From Selenomonadaceae bacterium (GTDB lineage Bacteria > Bacillota > Negativicutes > Selenomonadales > Selenomonadaceae), in assembly GCA_017453765.1 (NCBI GenBank), contig JAFTEG010000080.1:1-7926 (forward strand): DNA of 7,926 nt. The letters run 5' to 3'. The stretch's first letter is position 1, and every line of letters begins with the position of its first letter. A program made the position numbers and the translations under genes. The notes beneath the pieces were generated by a model. That model saw only the letters and a program-made list of their open reading frames with translations. It was not told where the DNA came from and did not search any database. This document shows, piece by piece, positions 1-7,926 of this stretch.

Positions 1-3114
<3,114 letters not shown>

Positions 3115-3119
3115 AAATC

Positions 3120-3223
3120 GGCGCGGATGTATTCGCTGCGGTTTACCACGTCGGAATTGCCGTAACGTTTTTACGTACGATAAAGTTTAAATTACGACAC
3201 GACCGGCGATCGACATCCGCGCC
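3120..3223. repeat. 104-bp non-coding unit bounded by perfect 11-bp inverted repeats
   Basis: GGCGCGGATGT at 3120-3130 is matched exactly by its reverse complement ACATCCGCGCC at 3213-3223. Between them lie a short hairpin (CGTAA 3161-3165 with TTACG 3171-3175, loop CGTTT) and several GC-rich blocks (GCGGTTTACC, CGGAATTGCCG, CCGGCGATCG). No start codon with a ribosome site or plausible protein is present. The termini and size fit a small palindromic repeat or MITE-like unit. The same pairing in RNA would close a multi-stem structure, so a structured leader RNA for lacZ is the main alternative. Only one copy is visible here, so repeat status is inferred. Confidence 0.55.
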
Positions 3224-3235
3224 ATGTTTTCTTTG

Positions 3236-3264
3236 CTACTTTCTTTTGCGCCAAAAGAAAGTAG
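3236..3264. repeat. Perfect 13-bp hairpin between aldo/keto reductase and lacZ
   Basis: CTACTTTCTTTTG (3236-3248) and CAAAAGAAAGTAG (3252-3264) are perfect complements around a 3-nt loop CGC. It begins 26 nt after the aldo/keto reductase stop. Neither reading direction has a U-tract after the stem: the minus strand continues CAAAGAAAAC and the plus strand ATAAAAAAATAAAAC. It is therefore not a standard intrinsic terminator. It could protect the 3' end of the reductase mRNA, mark a Rho-dependent end, or be part of a dispersed palindromic repeat together with the adjacent 3120-3223 unit. Confidence 0.6.
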
Positions 3265-3289
3265 ATAAAAAAATAAAACTTGAAAACCT

Positions 3290-4141
3290 TTAGTCGTGAA
3301 CCTTGTAATTTTTTAAAAGCATTTCACCAACGCCGGGCGCGTCGGGATTGTGACTGCCTTTGCCGGTATCCATAGCGCGGAGTTTTTCCATTTCGTCCGC
3401 CGTCAATTCAAAATCAAAAATGTTAATGTTACCGGCAATGCGTTCGGGATTGGTAGACTTCGGCAACACGATAAAGCCTTCTTGCACTTCAAAGCGCAAA
3501 ATAATTTGTCCCGCGTTCTTGCCGTACTTTTTCGCCATTTCGACGATTGCAGGATTTTCCAAAAGTTTTTTGTCGCCGTGACCGAGCGGGTACCACGCCT
3601 CAAGCTTAACGCCGTCTTTATTCATGAGCTTGCGCAGTTCTTTTTGCTGAAAGTTGGGATTACATTCAACTTGATTTACTGCGGGAAGTGTTGAAAACTG
3701 CGGCACAAGAGCGGAATAAATTTTCGGCGTCATGTTGCTTACACCGATAGATTTAATTTTGCCCGCCGTCTTAGCCTCTTCCAACGCCTTCCACGCGCCT
3801 ACAACATCGCCGTAGGGCTGGTGAATAAGGTACAAGTCCATGTAGTCAAGACCAAGTTTTTGCAGTGACACATCGACAGCTTTTTTCGCCGCATCGTAGC
3901 CGTGATCTTGCAACCAAATTTTACTCGTGACAAAAATTTCTTCGCGTGCAATGCCGCTGTCTTTTACCGCCCTGCCGACGTCGCTTTCATTAAAATACGC
4001 CGCCGCCGTGTCAATGTGACGATAACCCGCCTTCAACGCAAGCTTTACCGCGTCATAAGTCGGACCGTTTTTTTCAATCAAGAAGACGCCGAATCCCACT
4101 GCAGGAATTTTGTTTCCGTCATTAAGCTGTACTGTCTGCAT
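3290..4141 (-). CDS. Aldo/keto reductase
   Basis: Soluble NAD(P)H-dependent reductase of the (beta/alpha)8 aldo/keto reductase superfamily, 283 residues, the usual length. Its sequence resembles the group annotated as 2,5-diketo-D-gluconate reductase or glyoxal/methylglyoxal reductase. The full catalytic tetrad is visible: D44 and Y49 in HIDTAAAYFNE, K74 in FVTSKIW and H107 in LIHQP. GVSN and VNQVECNP follow, and the cofactor phosphate-binding segment LPKSTNPERIAGN lies near the C-terminus. I chose ATG 4141 because GGAGG (4150-4154) sits 8 nt upstream; an in-frame ATG at 4171 would place that GGAGG inside the gene and add a non-conserved leader. The gene sits alone between a terminator and the spacer before lacZ. 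Substrate cannot be read from sequence. Its place among lactose/galactose genes permits a role on sugar-derived aldehydes, but general carbonyl detoxification is equally possible. Confidence 0.94.
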   Translation of the reverse strand: MQTVQLNDGNKIPAVGFGVFLIEKNGPTYDAVKLALKAGYRHIDTAAAYFNESDVGRAVKDSGIAREEIFVTSKIWLQDHGYDAAKKAVDVSLQKLGLDYMDLYLIHQPYGDVVGAWKALEEAKTAGKIKSIGVSNMTPKIYSALVPQFSTLPAVNQVECNPNFQQKELRKLMNKDGVKLEAWYPLGHGDKKLLENPAIVEMAKKYGKNAGQIILRFEVQEGFIVLPKSTNPERIAGNINIFDFELTADEMEKLRAMDTGKGSHNPDAPGVGEMLLKNYKVHD

Positions 4142-4149
4142 AAATTCTT

Positions 4150-4154
4150 CCTCC
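4150..4154 (-). promoter_or_regulatory. Shine-Dalgarno site that sets the aldo/keto reductase start
   Basis: GGAGG lies 8 nt upstream of ATG 4141 (context GGAGGAAGAATTTATG). This strong site decides for 4141 over the in-frame upstream ATGs at 4171 and 4156, which have no comparable site. Confidence 0.85.
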
Positions 4155-4171
4155 ATAAAATTAAGTGGCAT

Positions 4172-4222
4172 CGAAAAAATTAAAAGGCGCCGAAGGATAA
4201 AAATTTTCTACCCTTCGACACC
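4172..4222 (-). terminator. Intrinsic terminator ending the acetyltransferase-galE-galT-Nudix operon
   Basis: Minus-strand reading: GGTGTCGAAGG (4222-4212) pairs with CCTTCGGCGCC (4196-4186) over all 11 positions, two of them G-U. The 15-nt loop is A/T-rich and can itself partly pair (AAAATTTT). The stem is followed at once by TTTTAATTTTTT. It begins 7 nt after the Nudix stop codon, as expected for the end of a transcription unit. Confidence 0.85.
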
Positions 4223-4233
4223 TGCTTTCTCAA
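4205..4233 (-). promoter_or_regulatory. Candidate promoter for the aldo/keto reductase, overlapping the terminator
   Basis: TTGAGA (4228-4233, 5 of 6 to the sigma-70/sigma-A -35) and TAGAAA (4205-4210, 4 of 6 to the -10) are separated by exactly 17 bp. The -35 overlaps the Nudix stop codon and the spacer covers the first arm of the terminator stem. A transcript would start near 4195-4200, within or just before the second arm, so it could not form the whole terminator hairpin. This would give the reductase its own promoter despite the upstream terminator. It rests on pattern matching only. Confidence 0.35.
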
Positions 4234-4853
4234 TCAAAAATTGTTTCCCAAAGATCTGCGCGGTACGCTTCAAAGCAAAGCCTAACCTGCGCGGCGGTAC
4301 ATTTTTCATCAGCCATGTTAGTCGGCAATTCATCTTCGGCAAAATATTTTGATTCGGTAGTTTCAATGTTCGCCGAAAATTCGCCGCCGGTAGCTTGACA
4401 TATGAAGAAAAATTTTGCAACGCCAAAAATGTACGTGTCGGCATTTCGCTTATTTCTGTCGTGAACCGCAACAAGTTTGTCGACAACTACATCGAGTCCC
4501 GCCTCTTCTTTAACTTCCTTCACGGTGTTTTCTGCCGGTGACAAATTATATTCGCACCAACCACCAGGCAAGACCCAGCGTCCGTCACTTTCGCGAACCA
4601 ATAAAACTTTGTCGTCTTTGAAAATTGCGCCGCGTGTATCAATTTTAGGCGTCTGATATCCTTCGTCGCCGCAGAATAATTTTTTAACCTGCTCCAACGG
4701 CAAATCGGTTTTCAGCGCTATCATTTCGGCAGAAATTTCTCTAACGCGTTGAAAGCGTTCAATGTCGAATTTATTATCGGTGTAAAAAAGTCCCGCCTGC
4801 GCGATACTTTGAAGTTCCGTCGCCCAATTAATAATTTTGTCTGTCTCTTTCAT
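4230..4853 (-). CDS. Nudix hydrolase with N-terminal Nudix_hydro_N-type domain
   Basis: Hydrolase of nucleoside diphosphates linked to another moiety, 207 residues, probably cytoplasmic. Residues 1-65 form a helical N-terminal region (WATELQSIAQAGLFYTDNKFDIERF) like that preceding the Nudix fold in ADP-ribose or CDP-choline pyrophosphatase-like proteins. The Nudix fold starts near D72-R74 (TRGAIF). The box runs G98 to L120 with the catalytic KEVKEEAGL (E113, E116, E117). It departs from the consensus: the first Glu (Gx5E) is L104 and the usual Arg is K112. From family knowledge the first change is common in this N-domain subgroup. I use ATG 4853, which is 6 nt after the galT TGA; the in-frame TTG at 4859 directly abuts the stop. 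No good Shine-Dalgarno is visible, so translation is probably coupled to galT. Substrate is unknown; position suggests nucleotide-sugar or related housekeeping. Confidence 0.92.
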   Translation of the reverse strand: MKETDKIINWATELQSIAQAGLFYTDNKFDIERFQRVREISAEMIALKTDLPLEQVKKLFCGDEGYQTPKIDTRGAIFKDDKVLLVRESDGRWVLPGGWCEYNLSPAENTVKEVKEEAGLDVVVDKLVAVHDRNKRNADTYIFGVAKFFFICQATGGEFSANIETTESKYFAEDELPTNMADEKCTAAQVRLCFEAYRADLWETIFD

Positions 4854-4859
4854 AATCAA

Positions 4860-6338
4860 TCAAATGCTTGCAATGAATTTATCAAACGCCGCCATGCCTT
4901 TTTCGTCGCGCTTGAATACTCCGGCATGCTCCAAAACTTTGCTGAAAACTTTGCCGATTTCCTCATCAACAATTTTGTCGACGTTATCAGCTGTGATATT
5001 TTGATAAGCGGCGCGAATTTTTTTGTACCAATCAGCGTGAATGCCTTCGATACTTTCAGCGCCGTTGACGAGACTTTCTTTGACCTGCGCCATTTCGGTT
5101 TTAAGCCGCGCAGGTAAAACCGCCAGCCCCATGACTTCAATCAAGCCGATATTTTCTTTTTTAATATGCCAAACTTCTTCGTGCGGGTGATAAATGCCGA
5201 GCGGGTGTTCTTCGCTGGTACGGTTATTTCGTAAAACCAAATCGAGTTCGTAGGCTTTACCGCGTCTCCTGCCAATCGGCGTAATGGTATTGTGCGGCGC
5301 ATCTGTTTCAGCCAAAATGCCTACAGATTCGTCGCTGTACTTTCTCCACGCCGCCAAAATTTTTTCCGCCAAGTCAATTAACTGCTTGCGATTTTCAGAA
5401 CGAAGGCGCAACGTAGACATCGGCCATTTAACCCTGCCCGCCTCAACGTCGGGAAAACCTTCAAACTTATATTTTTTCTCAACCTTAGCAAGTTCCATCG
5501 GGAAGGTGTAATGTCCGCCTTGATAATGGTCGTGGCTTAAAATGGAGCCGCCAACAATCGGCAAGTCGGCGTTGGAACCTACAAAGTAATGAGGAAATTC
5601 CGTGATAAAGTCGCAGATATTTTCAAACGTGTCACGATTAATTTTCATCGGCACATGGTCGCTGTTCAAAACTATGCAGTGTTCATTGTAGTAAGTGTAC
5701 GGCGAATACTGCAGGAACCATTGGTGACCGCGAAAGTCAAGCGGAATAATTCTATGCGTCTCCCGCGCAGGGTGTCCGGCGTGACCTGCAAAGCCTTCGT
5801 TTTCGCGGCACAGTAAGCACTTGGGATAGCCGGTAGCTTTAACGGTTTTAGCCTTCGCAATGTCGCGGGGGTCTTTTTCCGGCTTGGAAAGATTTATCGT
5901 CAAATCCAGTGCGCCGTAGTCGGTATTGGACTTCCACACGATATTTTTATCAATGCGCGTCTTGCGAATGTAATTTGACGCGATACTAAGCTTGTAGTAG
6001 TTGTCTGTAGCAAGTTGCGGCGATTCGGCGTAATCTGCGCGGAATTTGCGAATAACTTCACTCGGACGCGGCATCACGCAATCCATAATGCGCGTGTCGA
6101 AAAGGTCGCGTTCGTTTACCGTGTCATCAATCAGCTTTTCGGCAACGGCGTAATCCAACATATTTTCCAAAATAGGCGTCGCAGTTTCTAAAGTTTCGTC
6201 AACTTTTTCCGGTACAAATTCGGCAACGTGAAGAAGGTCGATAAGCTTGTTAGCCGAGTAAAAGCAGTCCGTCGCCTGCATTAAATTTTGCTGAATTGCG
6301 AAGTTAAGCAGACGATTAATTTCAGTGTTAATTGACAT
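4860..6338 (-). CDS. galT: UTP-hexose/galactose-1-phosphate uridylyltransferase, class II
   Basis: Leloir pathway enzyme that exchanges UMP between UDP-glucose and galactose-1-phosphate, giving glucose-1-phosphate and UDP-galactose. At 492 residues it belongs to the longer class II GalT of Firmicutes, not the about 350-residue E. coli type. Visible family marks: a helical N-terminus with DLFDTRIMDCVMPRPSEV (residues 78-95), a CxxC in YPKCLLC (C174, C177), RIIPLDF and WFLQYSPYTYYNEHCIVL (207-224), and the presumed active-site histidine segment GGSILSHDHYQGG (H269, H271). The start ATG 6338 has a strong AGGAGG 8 nt upstream. It sits between galE (12-nt gap) and the Nudix gene (6-nt gap) in one operon. 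GalE regenerates the UDP-glucose it uses. No galactokinase is in the window; it may lie upstream of 7926 or elsewhere. Confidence 0.97.
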   Translation of the reverse strand: MSINTEINRLLNFAIQQNLMQATDCFYSANKLIDLLHVAEFVPEKVDETLETATPILENMLDYAVAEKLIDDTVNERDLFDTRIMDCVMPRPSEVIRKFRADYAESPQLATDNYYKLSIASNYIRKTRIDKNIVWKSNTDYGALDLTINLSKPEKDPRDIAKAKTVKATGYPKCLLCRENEGFAGHAGHPARETHRIIPLDFRGHQWFLQYSPYTYYNEHCIVLNSDHVPMKINRDTFENICDFITEFPHYFVGSNADLPIVGGSILSHDHYQGGHYTFPMELAKVEKKYKFEGFPDVEAGRVKWPMSTLRLRSENRKQLIDLAEKILAAWRKYSDESVGILAETDAPHNTITPIGRRRGKAYELDLVLRNNRTSEEHPLGIYHPHEEVWHIKKENIGLIEVMGLAVLPARLKTEMAQVKESLVNGAESIEGIHADWYKKIRAAYQNITADNVDKIVDEEIGKVFSKVLEHAGVFKRDEKGMAAFDKFIASI

Positions 6339-6346
6339 AGCCCGCG

Positions 6347-6352
6347 CCTCCT
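6347..6352 (-). promoter_or_regulatory. galT Shine-Dalgarno overlapping the galE stop codon
   Basis: The galE stop TAG (6351-6353) and AGGAGG (6347-6352) share bases in TAGGAGG, with the galT ATG 8 nt further on. Ribosomes finishing galE would unmask or directly occupy the galT initiation site, which suggests coupled translation. Confidence 0.85.
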
Positions 6353-7340
6353 AATCTTCGTAGCCGTTGGGGTGTTTTTTATGCCACGTCCACGCAGTCT
6401 CGATAACCTTTTCAACGTCGCCAAATTTCGGCGTCCATTTCAAAATCTTTTTCGCCTTGTCACTCGACGCAATGAGTTGAGCGGGGTCACCTGCGCGGCG
6501 CGAACCAATTTCAGTTTTAATTTTCTGCCCAGTGACTTTTTCGGCGGCAACAATCATTTCTTTCACGGAGAAACCTTGCCCGTTGCCGAGATTGAAGATA
6601 TTGGATTCGCCGCCTTCGCGCAGGTAGTTCAACGCCAAAATATGTGCGTCGGCAAGGTCGATAACGTGAATGTAATCGCGCAGACAAGTTCCGTCCGGCG
6701 TAGGATAATCGTCACCGAAAACGGTAATGTGGTCGCGCTTGCCGAGAGGTACCTGCAGAGTCAGCGGAATTAAATGTGATTCGGGGTGGTGATCCTCACC
6801 TATTGAGCCGTCCTCTACCGCACCTGCCGCGTTGAAATATCTTAAGCTGACAAAGCGTACACCGTTGGCGCGGCTGACCCATTTCATCATTCTTTCCATA
6901 ATCAGCTTGGATTCGCCGTAAGGATTAGTGGGTAAAGTGCGGTCATCTTCTTCAATGGGAACTTTTTCCGGCTCGCCGTACGTCGCCGCAGTGGAGCTGA
7001 AAACAATTTTGTCAACGCCGTGCTTTACCATGCCTTCCAACAAAACCTGCATGCCGTAGACGTTATTGTTAAAATATTTCAGCGGCTTTTCGACGCTTTC
7101 ACCTACAAGAGAATTTGCCGCGAAGTGAATCACCGCTTCAATTTTGTTTTCGGTAAAAATTTTGTCGAGAACTTCGGCGTTGCGGATATCGCCTTCATAA
7201 AATTTTGCCGCAGGATTAATCGCCTTGCGATGTCCCGTCTGAAGGTTATCGACAATTACAACTTCTTCACCTGCTTTAACAAGCTGATAAACCGCGTGCG
7301 AACCGATATAACCGGCGCCGCCGCAAACTAAAATTGCCAT
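6351..7340 (-). CDS. galE: UDP-glucose 4-epimerase
   Basis: Interconverts UDP-galactose and UDP-glucose with tightly bound NAD+, closing the Leloir cycle and supplying UDP-galactose for glycan synthesis. It has 329 residues, the normal length for this extended short-chain dehydrogenase. The N-terminal Rossmann motif GGAGYIGSH spans residues 7-15, and VDNLQTG (30-36) binds the NAD ribose. HFAANSLVGES (72-82) and FSSTAATYGEP (114-124) hold the catalytic Ser/Thr region. NPYGESK gives the catalytic Y141 and K145. SLRYFNAAGA and the C-terminal NLGNGQGFSVKEM, then R and D in GSRRAGDPAQ, fit substrate binding in true GalE. The ATG 7340 lies 4 nt after the acetyltransferase stop, with AAGGCGG (7348-7354) 7 nt upstream inside the preceding gene's last codons. 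It is the second gene of the operon as seen here. Confidence 0.97.
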   Translation of the reverse strand: MAILVCGGAGYIGSHAVYQLVKAGEEVVIVDNLQTGHRKAINPAAKFYEGDIRNAEVLDKIFTENKIEAVIHFAANSLVGESVEKPLKYFNNNVYGMQVLLEGMVKHGVDKIVFSSTAATYGEPEKVPIEEDDRTLPTNPYGESKLIMERMMKWVSRANGVRFVSLRYFNAAGAVEDGSIGEDHHPESHLIPLTLQVPLGKRDHITVFGDDYPTPDGTCLRDYIHVIDLADAHILALNYLREGGESNIFNLGNGQGFSVKEMIVAAEKVTGQKIKTEIGSRRAGDPAQLIASSDKAKKILKWTPKFGDVEKVIETAWTWHKKHPNGYED

Positions 7341-7344
7341 ACTC

Positions 7345-7926
7345 TTACCGCCTTTCCAAATTCAATTCATCTTGCGAAATTTCTCTGTAAACTTTGCACG
7401 GACTGCCCATAGCCACGACATTGGCGGGAATATTTTTAGTCACGACACTGCCCGCCGCAATAACGCTGTTTTCGCCAATCGTGACGCCTGCCAAAATAAT
7501 CGCGCCGCTGCAAATCCAAACGTTATTTTTAATTACAATTTTCTTGCAGTACTGATAACCCTTAGCGCGAAGTTTCGGCGCAATGGGGTGATTCGCCGTA
7601 GTCAATGTGACATTCGGCGCGAAAAGTACATTGTCGCCTACGATAATTTCAACGTCATCAACCGCCGTCAAATTAAAATTTGCGTAGACGTTATTGCCGA
7701 AGAAAATATTTTTACCGCCCCAGTTAGCGTGAAACGGCGGCTCAATGTAGCAGTTTTCGCCTACCGCGCCGAGCATTTCTTTCAAAAGTTTTTGCCGCAA
7801 TTCGCCCTGCGTCGAATCGGTAGCATTGAAAGCGTCCATAGCCTTCAAGCAACTTGTTTGTACCGCCATAATTTCGGCGTCCGCAGGATCATAAATTTTG
7901 CCCGCGTCTTTCAATTCAAATTCTGT
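7345..7926 (-). CDS. Maltose/galactoside-type sugar O-acetyltransferase, 5' end at window edge
   Basis: Acetyl-CoA-dependent acetyltransferase of the left-handed beta-helix (hexapeptide) family, the LacA/Maa/NodL group, which acetylates maltose, glucose or galactosides and may aid removal of non-metabolised sugars. The visible part is 193 residues. The N-terminal Mac domain (KIYDPADAEI) is followed by the hexapeptide repeats (GGKNIFFGNNVYANFN, VEIIVGDNVLFAPNV) and by the catalytic-type His in TTANHP at codon 7590-7588. The long final coils are VTIGENSVIAAGSVV and the family end is AMGSPCKVYREI. The frame has no stop up to 7926 and continues as TEFELKDAGKIYDP. Homologues usually open MTE..., so the true ATG is probably just outside the window. 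A TTG at 7914 would lose conserved residues and has no ribosome site. lacA versus maa cannot be decided. A Cys (WICSGAII) replaces the usual Gly in one turn. Confidence 0.93.
   Translation of the reverse strand, partial: TEFELKDAGKIYDPADAEIMAVQTSCLKAMDAFNATDSTQGELRQKLLKEMLGAVGENCYIEPPFHANWGGKNIFFGNNVYANFNLTAVDDVEIIVGDNVLFAPNVTLTTANHPIAPKLRAKGYQYCKKIVIKNNVWICSGAIILAGVTIGENSVIAAGSVVTKNIPANVVAMGSPCKVYREISQDELNLERR
7348..7354 (-). promoter_or_regulatory. Likely ribosome binding site of galE inside the acetyltransferase gene
   Basis: AAGGCGG overlaps the last codons of the O-acetyltransferase and lies 7 nt before the galE ATG (7338-7340). The acetyltransferase stop falls between site and start. 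This arrangement supports co-transcription and coupled translation. Confidence 0.55.

Noticed and set aside
3236..3264. The 13-bp hairpin as a standard intrinsic terminator of the aldo/keto reductase
   Set aside because: There is no T-run after the stem on either strand; the minus-strand T-rich tract (3265-3278) precedes the stem.
4142..4171. Upstream ATG at 4171 (and 4156) as start of the aldo/keto reductase
   Set aside because: The GGAGG at 4150-4154 is correctly spaced only for ATG 4141, and the added residues are not part of the family's conserved N-terminus.
4857..4859. TTG as start of the Nudix gene
   Set aside because: An ATG lies two codons downstream and gives a normal family N-terminus; the TTG directly abuts the galT stop and has no ribosome site.
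4749..5117. Plus-strand open frame of 122 codons across the Nudix-galT junction, and similar plus-strand frames at 3350-3694, 3902-4183, 6372-6773 and 7020-7331
   Set aside because: They are antisense to well-supported genes and their translations show no family features or start signals.

Overview
All recognisable genes in this window lie on the minus strand. Read in the direction of transcription, from high to low coordinates, they form a lactose/galactose utilisation region. The gene families point to an anaerobic, low-to-moderate GC Firmicute: a class II (about 490-residue) GalT, a Nudix hydrolase with an extra N-terminal domain, and a LacZ with the WSCGNES active-site variant. The mix of A/T-rich third positions with many GCC/GGC codons would suit a Negativicutes-type gut or rumen bacterium, but that placement is only an impression.

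Region 7926-4230 is a tight operon. It begins with a maltose/galactoside-type O-acetyltransferase that is cut by the window edge and probably lacks only its first residue or so. galE follows after 4 nt. galT follows after 12 nt, with its Shine-Dalgarno sequence overlapping the galE stop. A Nudix hydrolase comes next, its ATG 6 nt past the galT stop. The run closes with a convincing intrinsic terminator at 4222-4172. Region 4141-3290 is an aldo/keto reductase whose start is fixed by a clear GGAGG. Region 3289-3060 is a 230-bp non-coding spacer holding two strong inverted repeats and the leader of the next gene. Region 3059-1 is a nearly complete GH2 beta-galactosidase (lacZ), open for 1019 codons and cut by the window just before its stop codon.

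Together, LacZ would split lactose (or other beta-galactosides) into glucose and galactose. After phosphorylation by a galactokinase not seen here, GalT and GalE would carry galactose through the Leloir pathway to glucose-1-phosphate. The acetyltransferase could detoxify surplus sugars. The Nudix enzyme may clean up nucleotide-sugar or related diphosphates, and the reductase may act on sugar-derived or reactive carbonyls. The last two roles are inferred from context.

I found no CRISPR array, tRNA, rRNA, transposase, phage gene or defence system. The parts least explained by ordinary annotation are the structured spacer upstream of lacZ, the Nudix gene coupled to galT, and a possible promoter embedded in the terminator upstream of the aldo/keto reductase.
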